Positions 1 through 6,375 of a DNA stretch of 17,241 nucleotides are shown in pieces (the first letter of the stretch is position 1; each line of letters starts with the position of its first letter). Under the pieces are notes generated by a model that worked only from the letters and a program-made list of their open reading frames with translations, had not been told where the DNA came from and did not search any database. The DNA is from CADCVW01 sp035644935 (GTDB lineage: Bacteria; Pseudomonadota; Alphaproteobacteria; Sphingomonadales; Sphingomonadaceae). The stretch covers positions 1 to 17,241 of the forward strand of contig DASQNO010000031.1 of assembly GCA_035644935.1 (NCBI GenBank), in the 5' to 3' direction. The translations under genes and the position numbers were made by a program.

Positions 1-33
1 AGGCCGCACGGGTTTCCGTGGGGCTCGGCATCA

Positions 34-107
34 GCGGGTATAGCTCAATGGTAGAGCACTAGCCTTCCAAGCTTGTGACGCGGGTTCGATTCCCGCTACC
101 CGCTCCA
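34..107 (+). tRNA. tRNA-Gly (anticodon TCC)
   Basis: A complete cloverleaf can be drawn by eye. The acceptor arms GCGGGTA (34-40) and TACCCGC (97-103) pair perfectly, the D-stem is GCTC/GAGC, the anticodon loop is CTTCCAA with anticodon TCC (reads GGA glycine codons), and the T-arm is GCGGG/CCCGC around TTCGATT. The discriminator T is followed by an encoded CCA (105-107). The anticodon stem CTAGC/GCTTG has one T-T mismatch at its second pair. The variable loop is 4 nt. It lies 72 bp upstream of the rlmB start on the same strand. Confidence 0.97.
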
Positions 108-179
108 CACCTTCCCGCCGCTCCGCTCCGCCCGGCTGACGGGCTTGCCAGCAGGCGCCGGCGCGGCCATGGGGCGACG

Positions 180-923
180 ATGCGCCGCAAAGCCCGCCAG
201 ACCACCAAGGCCGAGAACCGCCCCCGCTTCTGGGGCCGCCACGCCGTCGCCGCGGCGCTCGCCAATCCCGATCGCCAGGTGCGCAGCATCTGGGTGACCC
301 ACGACGCCGCGCCCGATTTCGACATACCCGCCGGCATTCCGGTGACCTATGCCGACGCCGCCGACCTCGGCCGGCTGGTGCCCAAGGACGCGCCGCACCA
401 GGGGATCGTCGCCGAGGTCGAGCGGCTCGACGACATCCTCCTCGCCGACCTGCTCGATCAGGCCGAGGACGGCCGGCCGCTGATCGTCCTCGACCAGGTC
501 ACCGATCCGCACAATGTCGGCGCCATCCTGCGCTCGGCCGCCGCTTTCGACGCCCTGGGCCTCGTCACACAGGACCGGCACGCGCCGCCCGAATCGGGAG
601 CGCTCGCCAAATCGGCGAGCGGCGCGCTCGAGACGGTGCCGTGGGTGCGGGTGGTGAACCTCGCCCGCGGCCTCGATGAAATGGCGCAGGCGGGATTCTG
701 GCGGATCGGCCTCACCGGCGAGGCGGAAACCACCCTCGGCGAGGCGCTGGGCCCGAAGCGGGTGGCGATCGTGCTCGGCGCCGAGGGCGAGGGCATGCGC
801 CAGAACACTGCCACGCATTGCGACGCGCTGGCCCGGCTGCCGATCGGCGCGCGCATGGAAAGCCTCAACGTTTCCAACGCCGCCGCGATCGCGCTGTACG
901 CGGCGGGGCAGATCGCCGGCTGA
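180..923 (+). CDS. rlmB: 23S rRNA (guanosine-2'-O)-methyltransferase RlmB-like, SpoU/TrmH family
   Basis: A 247-aa SAM-dependent 2'-O-ribose methyltransferase of the SPOUT (trefoil knot) class; the family methylates a 23S rRNA guanosine or a tRNA. All three SpoU motifs are visible. Motif 1 is around residues 102-122 (DPHNVGAILRSAAAF with the conserved N and R), motif 2 is VLGAEGEGM (about 198-206), and motif 3 is around 221-240 (PIGARMESLNVSNAAAIALY). The N-terminal part (WGRHAVAAALANP, about 18-30) matches the RNA-binding substrate domain of RlmB. The frame is open back into the tRNA, but the ATG at 180 with GGGGCG just upstream gives the usual family length. RlmB versus another TrmH paralogue cannot be decided by eye. 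A palindromic hairpin follows directly after the stop. Confidence 0.93.
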   Translation: MRRKARQTTKAENRPRFWGRHAVAAALANPDRQVRSIWVTHDAAPDFDIPAGIPVTYADAADLGRLVPKDAPHQGIVAEVERLDDILLADLLDQAEDGRPLIVLDQVTDPHNVGAILRSAAAFDALGLVTQDRHAPPESGALAKSASGALETVPWVRVVNLARGLDEMAQAGFWRIGLTGEAETTLGEALGPKRVAIVLGAEGEGMRQNTATHCDALARLPIGARMESLNVSNAAAIALYAAGQIAG

Positions 924-929
924 GCCAGC

Positions 930-957
930 CGTCATACCGGCGAAGGCCGGGATGACG
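930..957. repeat. Palindromic hairpin repeat between rlmB and ferredoxin
   Basis: An inverted repeat: CGTCATACCGGC, loop GAAG, GCCGGGATGACG, giving a 12-bp stem with one A-G mismatch. It begins 7 bp after the rlmB stop and ends 7 bp before the stop of the convergent ferredoxin gene, so it could serve as a two-way transcript end, although it has no T-run. The same GTCAT...CCGGC-N4-GCCGG core recurs at other intergenic sites in this window, which marks it as one copy of a dispersed element. Confidence 0.8.
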
Positions 958-963
958 CGGGTT

Positions 964-1278
964 TCACTCCGGCGCGATTACCACGCGCAGTCCGTCCAGA
1001 TCGTCTTCGAACGGTATCTGGCACGACAATCTCGAGTTCGGCTGCCGATAATCCGCACTCTCGAGCAGATCGTCCTCGTCGGATTCCATGGCCGGCATGC
1101 GGTCCACCCAGTCGGGGTCGACATGGACATGGCACGTCGCGCAGGCGCAACAACCGCCGCACAGCGCCAACAGCTCGTCAAAACCGTTGTCGCGGATGAC
1201 CTCCATCACCGACAGCCCCGCCTCCCCCTCGACGACGCGTTCCGCGCCCTCCCGCGTGACGACGATCAGTTGCGGCAT
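964..1278 (-). CDS. [2Fe-2S] ferredoxin, adrenodoxin/putidaredoxin type
   Basis: A 104-aa soluble electron carrier. The cluster ligands show the adrenodoxin-type spacing C40-x5-C46-x2-C49, with the fourth cysteine C86 in RLSCQI. The acidic partner-binding stretch MESDEDDLLE (64-73) and the NSRLSCQI motif are typical of this family, which serves cytochrome P450s or Fe-S assembly (Isc Fdx). The start at 1278 is supported by GGAG 7 nt upstream; an ATG 18 nt further upstream has no such support. No isc, P450 or ferredoxin reductase genes are nearby, so the partner is unknown. It is divergent from the glycosylase gene with about 82 bp between the two starts. Confidence 0.92.
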   Translation of the reverse strand: MPQLIVVTREGAERVVEGEAGLSVMEVIRDNGFDELLALCGGCCACATCHVHVDPDWVDRMPAMESDEDDLLESADYRQPNSRLSCQIPFEDDLDGLRVVIAPE

Positions 1279-1360
1279 GGACGGGCTCCGGGGCATGGAC
1301 TGTGGAAAGACCACGCAGCCGCTAGCGGGCGGCGCGGCGACGGGCAACCGGGGAGGCGAC

Positions 1361-2005
1361 GTGGGACTGACGAGGGAACGGCTGCACGCGGACCTTGCGG
1401 CGCTGGCCGCACGCGAGCCGCTCTTCGGCGACGCGATCGCCCGCGCCGGCCTGCCCGACGCGCGCATCTCCGCTCCCGGCGCGGCGACCTTGCTGCGCAC
1501 CATCGTCGGGCAACAGGTCAGCGTCGCCTCGGCCGCGGCGATGTGGCGCAAGCTGGGCGAGATCGTTGGCCCGGACACCGATCTCCACCGCCTGCTCGCC
1601 GCCACCGACGAGGAGCTTCGCGCCGGCGGGCTGTCTCGCCAGAAGACCGCCTACGCCCGCAGCCTCGCAGCGCTGGTGCTGTCTGGCGAACTCGACCTCG
1701 ACGCGCTTCCCGCCGACGACGAGGAGGCGATCGCGCTACTCACCCGCGTCAAGGGCATCGGTCGCTGGTCGGCGGAGATCTACCTCCTCTTCGCCGAAGG
1801 CCGTACGGACATATGGCCCGCTGGCGACCTCGCCGTGCAGATCGAGGTTGGTATCATCCTCGGCCACGAAGAACGCCCGAGCGAAAAGCTCAGCCGCGAT
1901 CTGGCCGAACCCTGGCGACCCTATCGCGGCGCCGCGGCCGTGTTCGCCTGGCACCATTATGGCTGGCGGAAGAAAGCGGAGGCCGGCGCGAAGGCTCCGA
2001 TGTGA
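1361..2005 (+). CDS. DNA-3-methyladenine glycosylase II (AlkA-like, HhH-GPD)
   Basis: A 214-aa base-excision repair glycosylase that removes alkylated purines. It has the HhH-GPD fold: LLRTIVGQQVSVASAAA (44-60) is the classic GQQVS segment, the helix-hairpin-helix is RVKGIGRWSAEIYLL (129-143), and the catalytic aspartate is D156 in WPAGDLAVQ. The length fits the short bacterial AlkA class without the extra N-terminal domain of E. coli AlkA. The start is a GTG at 1361 preceded by GGGAGG (spacing 4). In-frame ATGs at 1277 and 1295 would add a low-complexity tail and lack a good ribosome site. It converges with the membrane-protein gene and leaves only 4 bp between stops. Confidence 0.92.
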   Translation: MGLTRERLHADLAALAAREPLFGDAIARAGLPDARISAPGAATLLRTIVGQQVSVASAAAMWRKLGEIVGPDTDLHRLLAATDEELRAGGLSRQKTAYARSLAALVLSGELDLDALPADDEEAIALLTRVKGIGRWSAEIYLLFAEGRTDIWPAGDLAVQIEVGIILGHEERPSEKLSRDLAEPWRPYRGAAAVFAWHHYGWRKKAEAGAKAPM

Positions 2006-2009
2006 TCCC

Positions 2010-2567
2010 TTATCGCAATCGGTCTGGTTTAACAGAACCAACCGTCTGATCCACCACGATCTCTCGGCGTCCTTCGTTCAACTTGCGCCGCTGCGACAAG
2101 GCGAAGAAGACAGTGCCGATCGCCGTGGCGACTGCGACCTTTTTCGCAAAGCCGGCCTGGTTGTGCCGCAGCTCCGATCGAATCCCCATCTCGCCCGGGA
2201 TGTTGGGAATCTTGCCGCGGCCCAGGTCCTGCACCACGCCCTCGACCATGTTGATCCGGTCCGCGCCCAGCAGCATCAGCCAGTGCCGCCAGTCGGACTC
2301 GCTGTACCGGAACGCCGCCCGCCGGATCGCGCCGCTGACGCCGCTCGGCGGGGTCGACGTGCCGACGACCGCCGGACGGCGGTTATACTCGATCGATTGC
2401 AGCACCTCGACATCAGCGCGCTGCGCGGGCGGGCTCTGCCAGTCGGCGCCGGTGCGGTCCTGCGCATCGCGGTCCCGCATCGGGTAGGTCGGGTTGTTCT
2501 CGCGGTCGGCGTCGTGGCCCCAACCGACGATCTTCGACGTATCCGTGGTGTTGGTGATCTGGTTCAT
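2010..2567 (-). CDS. Hypothetical protein with one C-terminal membrane helix
   Basis: I do not recognise a named family for this 185-aa product. The N-terminal ~60 residues are polar and probably disordered (NPTYPMRDRDAQDRTGADWQ). The middle holds conserved-looking text such as SGAIRRAAFRYSE and WRHWLMLLGADRINMVEGVV (93-112). A single hydrophobic helix spans about 142-158 (KKVAVATAIGTVFFALS), flanked by basic residues (KK before, QRRK after), so most of the protein may sit on one face of the inner membrane. The start codon lies 15 bp after the alcohol dehydrogenase stop, with GGAG 8 nt upstream, so the two genes are very probably co-transcribed. The coding signal is clear; function is unknown. 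Confidence 0.8.
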   Translation of the reverse strand: MNQITNTTDTSKIVGWGHDADRENNPTYPMRDRDAQDRTGADWQSPPAQRADVEVLQSIEYNRRPAVVGTSTPPSGVSGAIRRAAFRYSESDWRHWLMLLGADRINMVEGVVQDLGRGKIPNIPGEMGIRSELRHNQAGFAKKVAVATAIGTVFFALSQRRKLNEGRREIVVDQTVGSVKPDRLR

Positions 2568-2582
2568 GGTCGATGGCTCCGG

Positions 2583-3731
2583 TCAGGCCGCGTTGGGGAC
2601 GAGCACGGGCTTGATGCAATTGTCGAGCTTGGCCGAGAAAATGTGATACGCATCCGCGATGTCCTCGATCCCCGCGCGATGGGTGATCAGCGCCTTGGGG
2701 TTGATGCGCCCTTCCTTCACATGTTCGATCAGCCGCGGCAGCAGGCGCTTGACCGACGCTTGGTTGGCGCGAATGGTAATCCCCTTGTTCACGACGTTGC
2801 CGATCGGCACCATGTTGCCTGTCGGGCCGTAGACGCCGACGATCGACACGATCCCGCCTTTCTTGACCGAATTGATCGCCCAGTGGAGCGGCAGCGCGGA
2901 GCCCGCCTCCAGCTTCAGCTTGACCCCGAACAGCGTGTGCAGCGCGCTGCCCGTGGCGTCGCCGCCGACCGCGTCGATGCACACGTCGGCGCCCAGGCCG
3001 TCGGTCTGCTTCTTGATGAACACCGCCATGTCGTCGATCTCTCGGAAGTTGTAGACCTCCGCCGGGCCATAATCTCGCACGAAGTTCAGCCGGTACTCGA
3101 CCTCGTCGATGACGATCACGCGGCCGGCGCCGAACAGCCAGGCGCACCGCGCGGCCATAATCCCGACGGGGCCGGCGCCGAACACCACCACCGTGTCGCC
3201 GGTCTTGATCCCGCCCATCTCGGCGGCTTGGTAGCCTGTGGGCACGACGTCGGTCAGCAGCACCGCGTCGTCCGGATCCATCCAGTCGGGGATCAGCGTC
3301 GGGCCGAAGTCGGCGTACGGCACGCGCACATATTGCGCCTGGCCGCCGTCATACCCGCCCGCCGTGTGCGAATAGCCGTAGATCGCCCCGACGGCGGTCG
3401 CCTGCGCGTTGGATTCGTGGCAGTTGCCGAACAGGCCCTGCTTGCAAAAATGGCATTGTCCGCAGGCGATGTTGAACGGCACCAGCACATGATCGCCGGC
3501 CTTCAGGTTCTCGACCGCGGAGCCGACCTCCTCGACGATGCCGCAGAACTCGTGGCCGAACGTCATGCCGACGCGGGTATCGGGCACCAGGCCGTGATAC
3601 AGATGGAGGTCGGACCCGCAGATGCAGGAACGGGTGACGCGCACCACCGCGTCGCGGGGATGCTCGATAACCGGTATGGGCTTCTGGTCGGCCCGCACGC
3701 GATACGGGCCTCGGTAGTTCATCGCGAGCAT
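2583..3731 (-). CDS. Zinc-dependent alcohol/formaldehyde dehydrogenase-like oxidoreductase (MDR)
   Basis: A 382-aa medium-chain dehydrogenase. The catalytic zinc region shows CICGSDLH (36-43) and GHE (59-61). The structural zinc cysteines are C90, C93, C96 and C104 (C-x2-C-x2-C-x7-C). The Rossmann motif is VVVFGAGPVGIMAARCA (181-197), followed by VIVIDE with an acidic end that favours NAD(H). The layout resembles the glutathione-independent formaldehyde dehydrogenase-like branch of MDR proteins, but the substrate cannot be read from the sequence. The start at 3731 has GAGGAA 6 nt upstream; an upstream in-frame start at 3758 overlaps that ribosome site and is less likely. It is first in a two-gene unit with the membrane protein. 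Confidence 0.9.
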   Translation of the reverse strand: MLAMNYRGPYRVRADQKPIPVIEHPRDAVVRVTRSCICGSDLHLYHGLVPDTRVGMTFGHEFCGIVEEVGSAVENLKAGDHVLVPFNIACGQCHFCKQGLFGNCHESNAQATAVGAIYGYSHTAGGYDGGQAQYVRVPYADFGPTLIPDWMDPDDAVLLTDVVPTGYQAAEMGGIKTGDTVVVFGAGPVGIMAARCAWLFGAGRVIVIDEVEYRLNFVRDYGPAEVYNFREIDDMAVFIKKQTDGLGADVCIDAVGGDATGSALHTLFGVKLKLEAGSALPLHWAINSVKKGGIVSIVGVYGPTGNMVPIGNVVNKGITIRANQASVKRLLPRLIEHVKEGRINPKALITHRAGIEDIADAYHIFSAKLDNCIKPVLVPNAA

Positions 3732-3828
3732 AGAGCATTCCTCGGGAAGTGGTCGCAAACCAATCCCGTGGAGCGCCTCTTGGTTCCACGACGAGGCACG
3801 CTGAAATTGCGGCGCGCGAATTCGCGGC

Positions 3829-4674
3829 TCAGTCGTCCTCGATCGTCGGCTCGATGTCGATCGTCGGCCCTTCGGCCGGCGGCATCCATTCGTGCGTTCC
3901 CGTGATTACGAACGGCACGGGCTCGCCTTGATCGTCGCGCGCGGGGCGGTAGCGGAAGCGCTTGAGGATCATGCGGCACGTCACCTTGTCCACGTCCGCG
4001 CGGCCGCTGGTCCGCGTCACGTCGCAGCGGCTGACCCGGCCGGTGGGCGCGACCACGAAGCGCAGGTGGACGGTTCCCCCGAAGCCCGCGTCGTAGGCGG
4101 CGCGGGGCCGATCCTGATCGTAGATCTCGCCCGATATCCAGCGCGCGCCGCGCGCGTAGGTCCCGCCGCCTCCACCGCCCCCCGTGCCGTTACCGCTGTC
4201 GCCGCTACCAAGGCCCGTGCCCTGCCCGCCGCTGCCCGTGCCCGGACCCCGAACGTCCGATGCGCCCGCCGACGCGCGATTGCCCTCCGCCGCGACCGGC
4301 GCGACCAAGACCTCGTTGACCACCGGCATCGGGATCGGCGGCGGCGGCAGCACCATAGGCGTCGGCGTGTCCTTGAGGTTCTTGGGCGACGCGGCGCCTT
4401 CCGGGTTCTTCTCCCGCGCCTCTTCCTGACGCGCCTTGGGCTTGGCGGGCTCGACCTCGGGCGGCGGCGGCTTTTCGGGCAGCACGTCGAACACCTGAAC
4501 GGCTTCCACGGCTTCGGCGATGCCTCGATAACCGAGCCCCATCAGTAGCGCATAGCCCAACAGCACATGGATCGCCGCCACGCTCACGCCCGCCTTGATG
4601 CGGTCCCGATTGCGTCCATCCAGTTGAACCAAGGTCTTCATCCCGTGCGTGAACGGCACGGAGCCACTACGCAT
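3829..4674 (-). CDS. tonB: Energy transducer TonB
   Basis: A 281-aa periplasm-spanning protein that carries proton-motive energy from ExbB/ExbD to outer-membrane receptors. It has an N-terminal signal-anchor helix (about 28-48, IKAGVSVAAIHVLLGYALLM, containing the family His), a proline-rich spacer (about 65-125, KPPPPEVEPAKPK and PPPPIPMP), a long glycine-rich linker (about 143-171) and the C-terminal TonB domain (about 184-264, with GGTVHLRFVVAPTGRV and a KRFRYRPA...GEPVPF ending). The extra acidic tail of ~15 residues is slightly unusual. No exbB/exbD is present nearby. The start is uncertain: 4674 and 4641 both lack a clear ribosome site, and either keeps the membrane helix. Confidence 0.93.
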   Translation of the reverse strand: MRSGSVPFTHGMKTLVQLDGRNRDRIKAGVSVAAIHVLLGYALLMGLGYRGIAEAVEAVQVFDVLPEKPPPPEVEPAKPKARQEEAREKNPEGAASPKNLKDTPTPMVLPPPPIPMPVVNEVLVAPVAAEGNRASAGASDVRGPGTGSGGQGTGLGSGDSGNGTGGGGGGGTYARGARWISGEIYDQDRPRAAYDAGFGGTVHLRFVVAPTGRVSRCDVTRTSGRADVDKVTCRMILKRFRYRPARDDQGEPVPFVITGTHEWMPPAEGPTIDIEPTIEDD

Positions 4675-4722
4675 GGGCGGATGAACTCGCGCTTATCGGG
4701 CGCGGAGCTTTGATCCCTTTCC

Positions 4723-4873
4723 CGTCATTGCGAGGACCCCGGCGCAGGCCGGGTGACGCGGCAATCCAGGCCGGAACGCGTCGGTGGCCACGACCCTGGA
4801 TCGCCACGCTGCTGCGAAGCAGCAGTTCATCCTAAGCGACGCCGCAAGCGGCGTCGAAGGGCTCGCGATGACG
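4723..4873. repeat. Composite nested palindromic repeat element
   Basis: This intergenic stretch between pirin and tonB is built from nested inverted repeats. The outer arms are CGTCATTGCGAG (4723-4734) and CTCGCGATGACG (4862-4873). The inner arms are GGCAATCCAGG (4760-4770) and CCTGGATCGCC (4795-4805). Three further hairpins sit inside: ACCCCGGC-GCAG-GCCGGGT (near 4736-4754), CTGCTGC-GAA-GCAGCAG (4809-4825) and GACGCCGC-AA-GCGGCGTC (4838-4855). Palindromic intergenic repeats with CGTCATTGCGAG termini are common in Alphaproteobacteria. No promoter for tonB could be picked out of the flanking ~50 bp. Confidence 0.8.
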
Positions 4874-4886
4874 TTTGTTCTTGCCC

Positions 4887-5582
4887 TCAGCGCGCGTCGA
4901 CGAGCACCAGTTCGGCGTCCTCGGACGCCGTAATCTCCACGCGAGATTCGCCGGTGATCGCGACTCCGTCGCGCGGCCCCGCGGACACGCCGTTCACCGC
5001 AACGCGGCCTTTGGACGCGACCAAATAGGCGTGCCGCTCCGGCTGCAGTTCCACCGTCATCGTTCCGCCGGACGCCAGAGTCGCGCCCATGACCCGCGCG
5101 TCGGCGTTGATCGTCAGCGCGCCGTCGTCCGGGTCGCCGCTCGCCAGCGTCACGAGTTTTCCCGATCGGTCGTTCTTTGGAAACGGCTTCATGCCCCAGC
5201 TTGGCGGCGCGCCCGGCCTGTCCGTCTCGACCCAGATCTGGAACAACGTCGTGGTCTCGTCCTCCAGGTTGAACTCGGCATGCCGCACGCCCGTCCCTGC
5301 CGACATCACCTGGACGTCGCCTGCGCCCGTGCGGCCCTCGTTGCCGAGCGAATCCTGATGCGTGATCGCGCCCGTGCGGACGTAGGTGATGATCTCCATG
5401 TCGCGGTGCGGGTGCGGCGGAAAGCCGGACTTGGCGGCGATCTCGTCGTCGTTCCAAACCCGGATCGCGCCCCACCCGGGCCGGCGCGGGTCATGGTAGC
5501 TGGCGAAGGAGAAATGGTGGCGCGCGTTGAGCCAGCCATGGTCGGCCGCGCCAAGCGAGCCGAAGGGTCGAACGTCGATCAT
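4887..5582 (-). CDS. Pirin family protein (bicupin, YhhW-like)
   Basis: A 231-aa two-cupin cytoplasmic protein. The N-terminal cupin has the pirin metal ligands H57, H59 (PPHPHRDME), H101 and E103 (GVRHAEFN), and the signature GTGVRHAEFN is intact. Several bacterial pirins have quercetin 2,3-dioxygenase activity; whether this one does is inference. The C-terminal cupin is a short degenerate domain (about 150-231), as usual. The length equals that of E. coli YhhW. The start at 5582 has GGAG 7 nt upstream. It lies 86 bp downstream of the azoreductase on the same strand; pirin plus a flavin quinone/azo reductase plus a LysR regulator is a recurrent grouping in proteobacteria and suggests handling of quinones or phenolics. 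Confidence 0.93.
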   Translation of the reverse strand: MIDVRPFGSLGAADHGWLNARHHFSFASYHDPRRPGWGAIRVWNDDEIAAKSGFPPHPHRDMEIITYVRTGAITHQDSLGNEGRTGAGDVQVMSAGTGVRHAEFNLEDETTTLFQIWVETDRPGAPPSWGMKPFPKNDRSGKLVTLASGDPDDGALTINADARVMGATLASGGTMTVELQPERHAYLVASKGRVAVNGVSAGPRDGVAITGESRVEITASEDAELVLVDAR

Positions 5583-5644
5583 ATCGTGTCTCCGTGAGGC
5601 GCCGAGGCGTAGGCCGGGGCGCAGTATGCAAACCCGAAGGTGGA

Positions 5645-5662
5645 CCCCGGCCTTCGCCGGGG
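5645..5662. repeat. CCCCGGC hairpin repeat between azoreductase and pirin genes
   Basis: A perfect 7-bp inverted repeat CCCCGGC-CTTC-GCCGGGG, 7 bp beyond the azoreductase stop. It is another copy of the dispersed GC hairpin seen at 930-957, 4736-4754 and 13458-13577. It might act as a processing or partial termination signal between azoreductase and pirin; no T-run follows on either strand. Confidence 0.75.
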
Positions 5663-5668
5663 AACGGC

Positions 5669-6304
5669 TCAGACGACCTGCGCGAATTGCGCGGCCACTT
5701 GGCGGGCCTCCTCCACGGCGGCCTCGATGGACGCGGCCTTCGCCTCGGGCGAGATCGCCAGCTTCTCCGCGCGAACGAACGTCACGTCCGTGATGCCGAT
5801 AAATGCCAGCAGCGTGCGAAGATGCGGCTCCTGATGGTCGGCCGGCGCGGCGGGGCCCTCGTGGTAATGCCCGCCGCGCGCCTCCACGACGATCGCGCGT
5901 TTGCCGGTCAACAGGCCTTCCGAGCCGCTGGCGGTATAGCGGAACGTCCGCCCGGCGCGCAGCAGATGGTCGAACCAGGTCTTCAGCGTCGACGTGATCC
6001 CGAAATTGTACATCGGCGACCCGATGATCAGCAGGTCCGCCGTCTCGACCTCGGCGATGATCGCTTCGGAAAAGGCGGCCGTCTCCGCCGCGGGCGGCAT
6101 ATCGATATGGCCGGCGAACGCGCCCATGCGCTCGGGCGACAGATGCGGCAGCGGCTGCGCGCCGACGTCGCGGCTCGCGAGCTGCAGGCCGGGCTCCAGC
6201 CGCCGAAGTTCGTCGACCAGCGCTCCCGTGACCTGGTTGCTGACGGACGCCGCGCTCAGCGCGCTGCTGCGGATCAGAAGAGCCTTGGTCATGTTCGCGT
6301 GCAT
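5669..6304 (-). CDS. azoR: FMN-dependent NADH:quinone oxidoreductase / azoreductase
   Basis: A 211-aa flavodoxin-like reductase that uses NADH and FMN for two-electron reduction of quinones and azo dyes. Diagnostic segments are the phosphate-binding SSALSAASVSNQV region (13-25), the FMN-binding PMYNFGITSTLKTWFDHLLR (97-116), and VVEARGGHY (139-147), all typical of AzoR. The length matches the family. Two starts are possible, 6304 (MHANM) or 6292 (MTKALLIRSS); the second is closer to the family N-terminus but neither has a well-spaced ribosome site. It is divergent from the LysR regulator across a 71-bp gap that carries a symmetrical palindrome, so LysR control is likely. Confidence 0.92.
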   Translation of the reverse strand: MHANMTKALLIRSSALSAASVSNQVTGALVDELRRLEPGLQLASRDVGAQPLPHLSPERMGAFAGHIDMPPAAETAAFSEAIIAEVETADLLIIGSPMYNFGITSTLKTWFDHLLRAGRTFRYTASGSEGLLTGKRAIVVEARGGHYHEGPAAPADHQEPHLRTLLAFIGITDVTFVRAEKLAISPEAKAASIEAAVEEARQVAAQFAQVV

Positions 6305-6310
6305 CCCTGC

Positions 6311-6333
6311 CTATTGCCTCCCACAGGAGATAG
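6311..6333. promoter_or_regulatory. Putative LysR operator between azoR and lysR-type gene
   Basis: A 23-bp symmetrical site with the pattern CTAT-N2-CCT-N5-AGG-N2-ATAG: 7 of 11 base pairs around the centre are complementary and they sit at matching distances. It is placed 7 bp upstream of the azoreductase start and 43 bp before the regulator start, where a LysR-type protein would be expected to bind and control both promoters. No clear -35/-10 pair is visible. The assignment rests on symmetry and position only. Confidence 0.5.
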
Positions 6334-6375
6334 TCACGCGGAGGCGTTGCGGGTAGACGCACGGCAGGCACCGGG

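Noticed and set aside
7..20. CACGG-GTTT-CCGTG hairpin upstream of the tRNA as a terminator
   Set aside because: The stem is only 5 bp and there is no T-run; too little sequence is available before it to judge.
3783..3787. GGAAC (minus strand) upstream of the alcohol dehydrogenase as an EcfG-type -35 element
   Set aside because: No CGTT-like -10 occurs 16-17 nt downstream; the nearest GGTT is about 21 nt away.
1395..3905. Very long open frame on the plus strand across the glycosylase, membrane protein and dehydrogenase region
   Set aside because: It is antisense to, or out of frame with, genes with clear family motifs. Its composition (Arg/Ala/Asp/His-rich) is that of a shadow frame in GC-rich DNA.
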